64,000 nt of DNA from an uncultured Microscilla sp. (GTDB taxonomy: Bacteria; Bacteroidota; Bacteroidia; Cytophagales; Microscillaceae): positions 1 through 64,000 of the forward strand of contig NZ_CANLRP010000018.1 in assembly GCF_947493425.1 (NCBI RefSeq), in the 5' to 3' direction. The translations under genes and the position numbers were made by a program. Position 1 is the stretch's first letter; each line of letters opens with the position of its first letter. Below are positions 42,363 through 51,194 of the stretch, piece by piece. The notes below the pieces were generated by a model, which did not search any database, had not been told where the DNA came from, and worked only from the letters and a program-made list of their open reading frames with translations.

Positions 42363-45300
42363 ATGGAATATAAAAACCGTCACTTAACTACTCAAAAAAA
42401 GAAAAAAGATACAAATGCTCAAGAGGGCATTTCGGGCAACGAATACCTCCAGCGCCTGGAGTTTTACAAAAAACGTTTTGAAGATGAGCGGCAAAAATTC
42501 ACCTCTTCTGAAGAAAGCGATGACACCACGCCCACCACGCCTGTGTCGAAAAAACAGGACAAGCCGGTAACGCCTTCGCCTGAGCAAAAACAAACGCCCC
42601 CCACCGACACCCCGCCTACCCAGCGCAAGGAACCAACTACCCCATTGGGCAAAACCGACAAAGCTCCTACTCCCCCACCTACCGAGGAGGGTAGCAAAGA
42701 GCAACTAAAACAACTAGAGAAAGAACAGGGTCTACAGCCCGTCACCAAGGGGCCGGAAGATACCAAGGGCGACTCCAAAAACCCAAAAGAAGGCACCAGC
42801 CTCAAAGAAGAGTCGCCAGACAAAACTGAGCAGGAGCCTACCCAAAAGCAGGAAGTCTCTAAAGACCAAACGCTTAAGGTGACCATTGAGCCCACCGACA
42901 AAACCAATAGTAAAGATAAGGACATACGATCTACCCCTCAGGATACTCCTTCGGGCGGAGGGGGAAGCAAAACATTGCCAGGAGGCAAAAGTGGCGGCGG
43001 TGTGTCGGGCAAGAAATCGGGAGGCAAAGGCGGCAACAAAGCAGGAGGCGGCCCTGGCCAACGCATGACCAATATACCCCGCCCCGAATTTGCCGATAGT
43101 GAAAAACGCATGGCGGTGCGCATAGACCAGGAAAAGGGCAAACCCAAGGCAAGCATGCTCAAAGCCACTAAACCTGTAGTGGACAAAAACAAGAAAAAAA
43201 TTGCCCAAACCCAAAAAGCTGAGAAAAAGAAAACCCCGGCGGTGCTGAAAATCAAACAAACTAAAGATGCCGAGGTGATTCCGCAAAAGGCAAGCAATGC
43301 CGAAAAGTCGGCAGAAGACGTCAAAGGCTTGAGCAAGAAGGAGGTGAAAAAAACCGACCAGGGCAGCATTGCCCAAGCCGCTGCCAGGTTTAAGCAAGCC
43401 TTGGTAGACAGCACCCCAAAAAACGCCGACCAGTTGCAAGACGAGGAGTTTATGGGCAAGCTCAACAAAACCGCCGAAGAGGGCGTAAGCGAGCTGTTTG
43501 ACAAGGTAGAGGTAAAAACCCAGGAAGTAGGCAATGACTTTAAAGAGATAGACAACCCTGGCCTGGGCGAAAAGCCCCGCGCAGCCAAGGCACTGCCCGA
43601 CATAGAAAAAGCCCAAAACACGGCGTTGATGGATGTAGAGGAGCTCAAGGCCAAACAAAAGGTGCCCGATGAACAGCTCGACACCATTAGGCAATCGGGC
43701 GATGAGGCTACCAAGATTCTGAAAAAGGAAAAAATTGGCGAGGGAGAGGCCATTTCTTACGCCCAGTTTAGCGAGGCAAAGTCGGAAGACCTGCGCCGCG
43801 GCATAGACCAGTATGAGAAGGTACAGGAGGAGTCGGCAACGGGTGCCGACAAGGTACGCAAAACGGAGAAAGCGAAGCACGATGCCATGGCCAAGGCGAT
43901 CAAAGACAAAGAGCAAGCCAAGCGAAGCCACATGCGCGCCAACCGCGACGAACAACTCAAGGCAAGCCGGGGGCAACAAGGACGCGCCAAATCAGACTTT
44001 GAGATCAAGCGCGCCGAAATTACCGCTAAAATGGATGAGGTGTTTGACCGCACCCGCAAGGCGGTGACCGAACGCCTGGGCAAGCTCGACTCGGAGGTAA
44101 AAACCCGCTTTAGCCGTGCCAAACGCAGGGCGATGAATACTTTTACCAAAAACGTGGAGACACGCCTGGACAAGTTTCACGACGACCGCTATTATAAAAA
44201 AGGGCAAAGCCTCGGCAGTTTGTTGTACAACATTGGGCGCTCGTGGTTTGAAGACACCAGCGACTTGCCCCAGGTGCTGGCGATTTTTGAGAGCGAAAGA
44301 AAGTATTTTATTGATACTATAGAAAAAGAGATTGCTTCTATTATAAGCTATGTAGAGAGCGAAGTGGCGGCTTGCAAAAAGATGATTGAGGAGGCCAATA
44401 CTGCCCTCGAAAACATTGTGAAGGCACAAGGGCCTGCTTTCCAGAAAATAGCGAAGGAGGCTTACCAAAAAATACGCAAGCAACTCGACAAGCTCGACAG
44501 CGAGGTAGACAAAAAAGCCAACGAACTCAAACGCTACCTCGAAGCCCAACGCAAAAAAGCGATTGAGGAGGTAGACAAAAAAATAGCCGAGATCAAAGAG
44601 CGCCTGAAGGGTTTGCTGAACCAGGTAGCCAAGTTTTTGACCGATGCCGCCTATAAGTTCTTTAAGTGGGTGCTCTCCAGCAGTGGGTTTAGCACCGAGC
44701 AAATAGACCAAATCATTAACCAGGGCGTAGAGGTGCTCACTAAGATAGTGACCGACCCCATGGGCTTTTTCCAAAATATGGTAGATGCCGTGGGCAAGGG
44801 GTTCAACAATTTTGTGGGCAACATTGGCAAACACCTCAAAAACGGTTTCTTTGCCTGGCTCACGGGGGCAATGGGCGGAACGGGCTTGAACCTGCCCCAA
44901 AAATGGGATTTGAAGGGTATTTTTTCGGTGGTGCTACAGGTCATGGGGCTCGACTGGACGGTACTGCGCGCCCGCATTGCCAAAGAGGTGGGCGAAGAAA
45001 ACCTGGCGCGCGCCGAAGAAGCGGGTGGCGCCGGACTGGAGCTGTTGCAAGCCATCAAGGAGAAGGGTTTTGTGGAGGCAGTATGGGATATGTTGGCAGA
45101 AAAAGCCGAGGAGATCAAAACCATGGTGATCAACGAGATTCAGAATTGGTTGATTGTGTCGGTAGTAAAGCAAGCCACCATTAAAATACTCTCGATGCTG
45201 AACCCCGCCGGGGCTATTGTGCAGGCAATTTTGATGATTTACGACTTTGCCATGTGGCTCATCAACAACTGGGAACGCATTGTACAGATTATCCAAAACA

Positions 45301-46730
45301 TTGTATCGTCGGTGGGCAAAATAGCCATGGGCATGCTGGGCGAAGCCGCCAAGTTTATTGAAAACACCCTCGCCAACTTTGTGCCCCTGTTGCTCGACTT
45401 TATGGCGCGTATGCTGCGCCTGGGCAACGTAAGCGCCCGCATCAAAAAAATACTGGTGAAACTGCGCAAGCCAATCGATGATTTGATGGAGAAGATAATG
45501 GCGTTTATTAGGAAGAAGCTGCGTAAGTTTAGCAAGAAAAAACCGAAGAAGGGGGGGAAAGAAAAAGAGAAGGAGAAGGAAGTGAATAAGAAAGATAAAC
45601 AAATTGACCTCAGCCACATAAAAGAAAGGTATGAAAACCAAAATAACGAAAAACATACGCTACGCTTTGTTAGAGAAGGGAAAAAATATGTACTCAAGAG
45701 GTTTAGTAGTAACCCTACTTTAGTATTAGGTTGGCTAGTTTCTAAAATCACAGAGACAAATAATGACCCCAACCTAAGCCAAACTCAGAAAGCTGCGAGA
45801 ATAAAGAAAATACGTGATGCGCAAGAGGTTGCTAGAGAGATAAGGGACTTTTCATATCCTACGCCTAATTCAAAATCCATAAAGAAAAGTAAAGGGTTGA
45901 AAATTGTTGAAGGGCTTGTCAATAAGCTAATGAAAATCATTAGGGATCATATAGATAGCAATATCGTACCTGTGCCAAGAATGATTGTAACTCCACCATT
46001 TACGGATAACAAAGCATCTAGTTTAGAGGTAAGATATTTAGCAAGAAATAATCATCAACCCGGTTCTGCAACTAACCCTGATAATATTCCAGTTGCAAGT
46101 AACATCCTTAGAGGTTTAGGAATTAGAGGTAGTTGGGTAGCTTTTCATATTATTAATGACGAATTTGGAGGACGTGGTATAAATTCTAATTTAATACCCA
46201 CTCCTAGAGAAATTAATAACCCTGATTACTTGAATAACTTTGAAAGACCAATGAGAGCTTTATACAGAAATGATGATCCAAAAACAGGACGAAATATTCT
46301 TTATATGACTGCTACTATTAGCTATCGTAGTGAATATAAAGGTCAGTTTGTAAAAAAAATAAAAGTAGTAGGGGGAAATATGAAGGTAGTAAAAGACCGC
46401 TGGAAACCTTCTACAAAAAACAAACTATCTTGGTCTAAAACTATCCCTCTTCCAGAGGCTGAATATATTTATGTTAACTCTCTGCCTTCTGATGCTAATC
46501 TCCGTAAAGAAATTTTCAGAAATTTTAATATAGATAACAAGTTAATAGATCTTATCTATGAGCTAAGTACTAAAGAGGAAATTAAAAGTATTAGTCAAAT
46601 AATAGGCTTTGTAAAACAACACACTTCTAGTAAAAAGTCTAGAGGTTATAAAATGCTAGTTAATAGATACATAAAGCAACTGACTCAAAGTGGCGATGGA
46701 AAATTCAAATTTGAAAGAAAAGACAACTAA
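42363..46730 (+). CDS. Large polymorphic toxin with nuclease-like C-terminal domain
   Basis: 1455 residues. Residues 1-240 are disordered, rich in Lys, Pro, Thr and Glu, with a Gly-rich stretch near 195-235. About 241-760 is a long Lys/Glu/Ala coiled coil. About 760-1055 is an amphipathic helical core with hydrophobic helices (KILSMLNPAGAIVQAILMIY) ending in SARIKKILVKLRKPIDDLMEK and a Lys-rich hinge. This resembles the pre-toxin core of DUF4157/eCIS cargo. The tip (about 1060-1455) has VAFHIINDEFGG, NLIPTPREIN and GRNILYM, the layout of DNA/RNA non-specific endonucleases. No signal peptide. An immunity gene starts ten bases downstream. The body is GC-richer than the tip, and truncated copies of the core end follow at 48204, 50933 and 55967. 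Confidence 0.85.
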   Translation: MEYKNRHLTTQKKKKDTNAQEGISGNEYLQRLEFYKKRFEDERQKFTSSEESDDTTPTTPVSKKQDKPVTPSPEQKQTPPTDTPPTQRKEPTTPLGKTDKAPTPPPTEEGSKEQLKQLEKEQGLQPVTKGPEDTKGDSKNPKEGTSLKEESPDKTEQEPTQKQEVSKDQTLKVTIEPTDKTNSKDKDIRSTPQDTPSGGGGSKTLPGGKSGGGVSGKKSGGKGGNKAGGGPGQRMTNIPRPEFADSEKRMAVRIDQEKGKPKASMLKATKPVVDKNKKKIAQTQKAEKKKTPAVLKIKQTKDAEVIPQKASNAEKSAEDVKGLSKKEVKKTDQGSIAQAAARFKQALVDSTPKNADQLQDEEFMGKLNKTAEEGVSELFDKVEVKTQEVGNDFKEIDNPGLGEKPRAAKALPDIEKAQNTALMDVEELKAKQKVPDEQLDTIRQSGDEATKILKKEKIGEGEAISYAQFSEAKSEDLRRGIDQYEKVQEESATGADKVRKTEKAKHDAMAKAIKDKEQAKRSHMRANRDEQLKASRGQQGRAKSDFEIKRAEITAKMDEVFDRTRKAVTERLGKLDSEVKTRFSRAKRRAMNTFTKNVETRLDKFHDDRYYKKGQSLGSLLYNIGRSWFEDTSDLPQVLAIFESERKYFIDTIEKEIASIISYVESEVAACKKMIEEANTALENIVKAQGPAFQKIAKEAYQKIRKQLDKLDSEVDKKANELKRYLEAQRKKAIEEVDKKIAEIKERLKGLLNQVAKFLTDAAYKFFKWVLSSSGFSTEQIDQIINQGVEVLTKIVTDPMGFFQNMVDAVGKGFNNFVGNIGKHLKNGFFAWLTGAMGGTGLNLPQKWDLKGIFSVVLQVMGLDWTVLRARIAKEVGEENLARAEEAGGAGLELLQAIKEKGFVEAVWDMLAEKAEEIKTMVINEIQNWLIVSVVKQATIKILSMLNPAGAIVQAILMIYDFAMWLINNWERIVQIIQNIVSSVGKIAMGMLGEAAKFIENTLANFVPLLLDFMARMLRLGNVSARIKKILVKLRKPIDDLMEKIMAFIRKKLRKFSKKKPKKGGKEKEKEKEVNKKDKQIDLSHIKERYENQNNEKHTLRFVREGKKYVLKRFSSNPTLVLGWLVSKITETNNDPNLSQTQKAARIKKIRDAQEVAREIRDFSYPTPNSKSIKKSKGLKIVEGLVNKLMKIIRDHIDSNIVPVPRMIVTPPFTDNKASSLEVRYLARNNHQPGSATNPDNIPVASNILRGLGIRGSWVAFHIINDEFGGRGINSNLIPTPREINNPDYLNNFERPMRALYRNDDPKTGRNILYMTATISYRSEYKGQFVKKIKVVGGNMKVVKDRWKPSTKNKLSWSKTIPLPEAEYIYVNSLPSDANLRKEIFRNFNIDNKLIDLIYELSTKEEIKSISQIIGFVKQHTSSKKSRGYKMLVNRYIKQLTQSGDGKFKFERKDN

Positions 46731-46740
46731 ATGTCATAAT

Positions 46741-47460
46741 ATGGATATTGAAAACTATATTTTAGAAATGATGGAGCTAGGAGAAAAACTTCAAAATCAT
46801 CCTAACATTCATTTGGTAAACTTTAATATTGTAGAGCAAAACGCCCCTGAAAGCATAGATGAACTAAGTCAAAAGCTTCCTTTCAGCTTACCTCCTATTG
46901 TTATTGAATTTTATAAAACTGTTCATTCAATTCAGATACGCTGGATTCGTAAAGATAATCCAGATTATGAACCTGATATGTATGATACAGAAGGATGGTT
47001 TAACCCCATAGAGGGGGATGGGCTGATTTATGATGGTATAATAAATATGTTACCTTTTGAAGATGTCTTTTTTGGTGAGTGGAATGTATTGAAAAACTTA
47101 GCAGAAGTAGAGGAAAGTATCAATTTCAATAACAAACAAATTACCTACAAAGAGTTTTATAGCCATATCTACCCTTTTGATATATGGAATGATATTCAAA
47201 GTTCAGCTTTTTATGTTGATAAGAACACTGCTGACTTTTTAGTGTTGACTACTTTTTTTCACTCTGAGGATTATCATCAGTCTATTATTACTGATTTTGA
47301 ATCTTACTTGGAGATGATTTTACATACAAATGGAATGCACGACGGTAAATATAAATACTATAAAAACTATAATAGTGAATACAAGGTAATAAAAACCCCT
47401 AGATCATTCTGGACAAAAAATAATGTTATTGATTTAGATAGTTTACCAGAAACGTTTTAG
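46741..47460 (+). CDS. SUKH/SMI1-like immunity protein 1
   Basis: 239 residues, acidic. MDIENYILEMMELGEKL start, then LPFSLPPIVIEFYKTVHSIQIRWIRKDNPDYEP, NMLPFEDVFFGEW and YPFDIW, a SUKH (SMI1/KNR4) superfamily pattern. SUKH proteins are known immunity proteins of nuclease toxins. It starts ten bases after the toxin stop, is AT-rich like the toxin tip, and is homologous to the genes at 47464 and 50141. It most likely neutralises the tip at 45555-46730. Confidence 0.8.
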   Translation: MDIENYILEMMELGEKLQNHPNIHLVNFNIVEQNAPESIDELSQKLPFSLPPIVIEFYKTVHSIQIRWIRKDNPDYEPDMYDTEGWFNPIEGDGLIYDGIINMLPFEDVFFGEWNVLKNLAEVEESINFNNKQITYKEFYSHIYPFDIWNDIQSSAFYVDKNTADFLVLTTFFHSEDYHQSIITDFESYLEMILHTNGMHDGKYKYYKNYNSEYKVIKTPRSFWTKNNVIDLDSLPETF

Positions 47461-47463
47461 CAC

Positions 47464-48186
47464 ATGGATATTGAGCAATATATAATATCATGGTTGGAAG
47501 CGGAAGATGATTTACGAGCTCATAAAAAAGTAGATGTTATAGAATGTAACATTGACCAAAATGATTATGAAAAAACTCTTTTAGAAAACCTGAGCAAATT
47601 ACAGTTAAACATTTCTCAGGATATTATTGACTTTTATAAATACCTAAATGGTATTCAATTATGTTGGATACACAAAGATCATCCTAATTACTCTTCAGCT
47701 ATTTCTGAATCTATTACCTACCATTTTGAGCCCCAAGAATTCGTTTTTGAGAGTTTTGTTTGCTCAGGTTATGTAAATATTCTTCCTTTTGAGGAAGTCT
47801 TTTTTACGCAGTGGGATGAATTAAAGCAGCTAAGTACGCTTAGAAAACCTGTAAATTTTAACGGTAAGAATATACCTGCAAGTGATTTTTATAACTCAAT
47901 TTACCCTTTCGATGTCTTTGGTTTGTATCATACATCTGCATTTTTTCTTGATAGTTCATCAAAAGAGGTCTGGGTAATATTTTCCTTTGGAGACTTTAAG
48001 GATTTTTCTGAGTCAGTCATAACAGACTTTGAATCTTATCTCTTCATGATACTGTACAAAAGAGGGCTTTTAAAAGCCCGCAAAAAATATTATCAACACG
48101 GAAAAGTCCAAAGGTTAATCAAAACGCCTGCCAACATCTGGAGTATACGTGATATACCTAACTTAGACACTTACCAAAATACCTAA
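47464..48186 (+). CDS. SUKH/SMI1-like immunity protein 2
   Basis: 240 residues, paralogous to the preceding gene: MDIEQYIISWLEAED start, ISQDIIDFYKYLNGIQLCWIHKDHPNY, NILPFEEVFFTQWDE and IYPFDVFGLY. It begins three bases after the previous stop, so both are translated from one transcript. It may protect against a former tip or against a variant made by siblings. No terminator separates it from the following truncated toxin unit. Confidence 0.78.
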   Translation: MDIEQYIISWLEAEDDLRAHKKVDVIECNIDQNDYEKTLLENLSKLQLNISQDIIDFYKYLNGIQLCWIHKDHPNYSSAISESITYHFEPQEFVFESFVCSGYVNILPFEEVFFTQWDELKQLSTLRKPVNFNGKNIPASDFYNSIYPFDVFGLYHTSAFFLDSSSKEVWVIFSFGDFKDFSESVITDFESYLFMILYKRGLLKARKKYYQHGKVQRLIKTPANIWSIRDIPNLDTYQNT

Positions 48187-48203
48187 GATTTCCCTATACC
48201 CAA

Positions 48204-48698
48204 GAGAAGGGTTTTGTAGAGGCAGTATGGGATATGTTGGCAGAAAAAGCCGAGGAGATAAAAACCACGGTGATCAACGAGATTCAGAATTGGTTGATTG
48301 TATCGATAGTAAAGCAAGCCACCATTAAAATACTCTCGATGCTGAACCCCGCCGGAGCCATTGTGCAGGCAATTTTGATGATTTACGACTTTGCCATGTG
48401 GCTCATCAACAACTGGGAACGGATTGTACAGATTATCCAAAACATTGTATCGTCGGTGGGCAAAATAGCCATGGGCATGCTGGGCGAAGCCGCCAAGTTT
48501 ATTGAAAACACCCTCGCCAACTTTGTGCCTTTGTTGCTCGACTTTATGGCGCGCATGCTACGCCTGGGCAATGTAAGCGCCCGCATCAAAAAGATATTGA
48601 TGCGATTGAAGAAGCCTGTGGATGAGTTGATGGAGAAGATAATGGCGTTTATTAGGAAGAAGCTGCGTAAGTTTAGCAAGAAAAAACCGAAGAAGGGG
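48204..48698 (+). repeat. Core fragment copy 1 of the toxin gene
   Basis: Matches 45058-45554 of the full-length toxin gene almost base for base, starting at GAGAAGGGTTTTGT and ending at AAACCGAAGAAGGGG, after which the sequences differ. The segment before the end (about 48596-48630) is the most divergent part, where copy 2 matches the parent better. Confidence 0.85.
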
Positions 48699-50132
48699 AA
48701 GGAAGAAAGAGAAGACAAGCAAAGCAAAGAATATACACGCTTCGCAAATGAGATAAAAAAGAAACTAGAAAATAAGAAAGATGTTGATGCAACTACTTAT
48801 GAATCTCTTAGAACAGCTAAAGAGAAAGAAGCCAAGCAGTTAGAAAAAATATATCACGGAAAAGTTAAAACTAAAGAAAAAGTTAATATTAATTTTATTG
48901 AAACAAGCAAAGATAAAAAAGACAATGACATTGATATTAAAATTAAAGTTGATGCTATCCATATAAAAGCAAAGTTAAAACTTGATAATGACGATGAAAT
49001 ACTGTTAAATGCAAAAGAACAGTATATTAACTTAGCTAATGAAAAACATACACTTAAGTTTGATAAAAAAGGGGAGAAATACATTCTCATGCGCTATAGT
49101 TACCCTCCAATGCTTGTAAAAGAATGGTTGACAGAACAGGAAAACTCAATAAATGCCTCAACAAGTCTTTCTCAAAAAGATAAAGATGATAAACTGAGAA
49201 CTATCAAAAAAGCAAGAGAAGTAGCCGATAAGCTTGAAGCATTTTCTTATCCTGATTTAAAAACTAACCCGAAACCTAAAAAAAATCCACAAGCAGAAGT
49301 TGATAAATTATTAGATAAGCTGATGTTGTATGTGAAAAAAGTTGATCAACACATTTTGCCATTACCAAATATGGTTACTGTTCCACCTTTCACAAACAAC
49401 AAAGCTAGTAAAATAGAGGTTTCTTATTTAGCTCGCGGGAATCATCGCCCTGGTACTGCTGCTAACTCAACCAAAAACATACCAGAAGCTGACAGCATTC
49501 TAAGGTCAATGGGATTAAGGGCAGCTTGGGTAGCATTTCATTTATTCAATGAAAATTTGGGAGGGTTGGCTGTTGAGTCCAACCTAGTTCCCACGCCACA
49601 ATTTATGAATAAAGATTATCTCAATGAATTTGAAAGAGATGTTAAAGATTTTCACGATGATGATAATAAGAAACTCCCTGGACAACAGGCTAATTCTGGG
49701 CGAAATGTAATTTACTTTTATTCTCAAGTATCTTATCATAAAGGTGTATATAAGGACGCATTTGTAAAAAGTATTAAGTCTGTTGCATATCTGATGAAGC
49801 CAGGTAAAAATAAATGGGTACAAAATAAAACTGCTAAAATTGGGGAATGGGATAGAAAAGGAATTGAGTTGCCTAAACCAGAAAAAATAAAAGTAAACCT
49901 TTTACCTTCTTCAAAAATAGATAGAGAAACCATGTTCTCCAGTTTTAACATTGATAACTCTCTAATAGAAATTATATATGAGTTAAGTAGAAGCACAACA
50001 ATTACACATTTTAAACAAATCGTTGGCTTTGCAAAATCGCGAGCAACTAGTCAAGGTAAATTAAAAAGATACATTACTCAAATAAATCAGGGTGAACAAA
50101 ATGGTAAGTTTGATTACTCTGTTGAAGATTGA
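48234..50132 (+). CDS. 5'-truncated toxin unit (donor cassette 1), nuclease-like tip
   Basis: An open frame of 632 residues beginning inside the toxin core (MLAEKAEEIK). The first ~155 residues copy the core of the 42363 gene; the remainder is a toxin tip homologous to, but distinct from, the parental tip. It contains an inserted lysine-rich part (about 160-260), then NEKHTLKFDKKGEKYILMRY, VAFHLFNENLGG, NLVPTPQFMN and GRNVIYF. The N-terminal 90% of a complete toxin is missing and there is no own promoter, so it is likely a silent cassette or a decayed duplicate. Its own SUKH gene starts eight bases after the stop. It could be expressed by read-through from 47464. Confidence 0.7.
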   Translation: MLAEKAEEIKTTVINEIQNWLIVSIVKQATIKILSMLNPAGAIVQAILMIYDFAMWLINNWERIVQIIQNIVSSVGKIAMGMLGEAAKFIENTLANFVPLLLDFMARMLRLGNVSARIKKILMRLKKPVDELMEKIMAFIRKKLRKFSKKKPKKGKEEREDKQSKEYTRFANEIKKKLENKKDVDATTYESLRTAKEKEAKQLEKIYHGKVKTKEKVNINFIETSKDKKDNDIDIKIKVDAIHIKAKLKLDNDDEILLNAKEQYINLANEKHTLKFDKKGEKYILMRYSYPPMLVKEWLTEQENSINASTSLSQKDKDDKLRTIKKAREVADKLEAFSYPDLKTNPKPKKNPQAEVDKLLDKLMLYVKKVDQHILPLPNMVTVPPFTNNKASKIEVSYLARGNHRPGTAANSTKNIPEADSILRSMGLRAAWVAFHLFNENLGGLAVESNLVPTPQFMNKDYLNEFERDVKDFHDDDNKKLPGQQANSGRNVIYFYSQVSYHKGVYKDAFVKSIKSVAYLMKPGKNKWVQNKTAKIGEWDRKGIELPKPEKIKVNLLPSSKIDRETMFSSFNIDNSLIEIIYELSRSTTITHFKQIVGFAKSRATSQGKLKRYITQINQGEQNGKFDYSVED

Positions 50133-50140
50133 AACATACA

Positions 50141-50872
50141 ATGGACATTGAAGAATATATTTTTGATTGGATGGATATTTCAGATAAACTGAAGGATAAT
50201 TCAAATACTCTACTGTTGAATTGGTCATTGAATACCACGGTTTATTCTGTTGAAGAAATTGGTCGCAAAGAAAATGAATTGAATTTAACACTTCCAACGG
50301 TGTTGAAGCAATTCTATTCACTAACAGATGGATTTCAACTAAGATGGATACACCGAAATCACCCTCAATTCAAGGATGAGGAGTATACTTTTGATTACTC
50401 AGTGTCACCGCTTGATTTATTTTCCGATGACTTCTCTTATTCAGGTTGTGTAAATATATTACCATTTGATATGGTATTTAATACTGACTGGAATGAGGTA
50501 TGGAGCGGCTGGCGGGAAAATAGTAGTTATTCCAAAAAAATTTCTGTTAATGGAAAAAAAATGGCCCAGGGAGAATTATTTAGTAAACTCTATCCATTTG
50601 ATTTTTATGGAAATGGCTCAACTGCTGCATTTTATATTGATGAGCAGGATTTTGGGGTGATGCTTTCTACTCAGTATTTTTTGGACTTTGATTCTTATCC
50701 AATGATAGATTTTGAGGCTTATCTTCAAATGATTCAATCAGACTATGGTTTATATAGGAAAAGAGCGTTTTGCTTTGACAAATTAAGATATAATGACCAC
50801 CTGACCAAAGAGATTAATACCTTAGATATTGAAATGTATGATTCCATTAGCCAATTTGAGTTTTTATCGTAA
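50141..50872 (+). CDS. SUKH/SMI1-like immunity protein 3
   Basis: 243 residues, homologous to the proteins at 46741 and 47464: MDIEEYIFDWMDISDKL, LPTVLKQFYSLTDGFQLRWIHRNHPQF, NILPFDMVFNTDWNE and LYPFDFYG. It sits eight bases after the donor-cassette toxin tip and is followed by a strong terminator. The presumed partner is the tip at 48699-50132. Confidence 0.78.
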   Translation: MDIEEYIFDWMDISDKLKDNSNTLLLNWSLNTTVYSVEEIGRKENELNLTLPTVLKQFYSLTDGFQLRWIHRNHPQFKDEEYTFDYSVSPLDLFSDDFSYSGCVNILPFDMVFNTDWNEVWSGWRENSSYSKKISVNGKKMAQGELFSKLYPFDFYGNGSTAAFYIDEQDFGVMLSTQYFLDFDSYPMIDFEAYLQMIQSDYGLYRKRAFCFDKLRYNDHLTKEINTLDIEMYDSISQFEFLS

Positions 50873-50900
50873 ACACTCGAGTTTTTAAAAAATAAATTCT

Positions 50901-50928
50901 AGCGTAAGCCACCACTTACGCTTTTTTT
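50901..50928 (+). terminator. Cassette-end terminator 1
   Basis: AGCGTAAG (50901-50908) with CTTACGCT (50915-50922) and a run of seven T. The same hairpin recurs at 53433-53470 and 55921-55955. Confidence 0.8.
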
Positions 50929-50932
50929 GTGT

Positions 50933-51194
50933 CAAAACATTGTATCGTCGGTGGGCAAAATAGCCATGGGCATGCTGGGCGAAGCCGCCAAGTTTATTGA
51001 AAACACCCTCGCCAACTTTGTGCCTTTGTTGCTCGACTTTATGGCGCGCATGCTCCGCCTGGGCAACGTAAGCGCCCGCATCAAAAAAATACTGGTGAAG
51101 CTGCGCAAGCCAATCGATGATTTGATGGAGAAGATAATGGCGTTTATTAGGAAGAAGCTGCGTAAGTTTAGCAAGAAAAAACCGAAGAAGGGGG
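50933..51194 (+). repeat. Core fragment copy 2 of the toxin gene
   Basis: 262 bases nearly identical to 45292-45554 of the parent gene, starting directly after the terminator's T-run (CAAAACATTG) and ending at ACCGAAGAAGGGGG. It keeps the parental AAACTGCGCAAGCC-type segment with one base change. Confidence 0.85.

Noticed and set aside
42732-43979. Long minus-strand frame inside the toxin gene
   Set aside because: Antisense shadow of the Lys/Glu-rich coiled coil, which gives Leu/Phe-rich translations.
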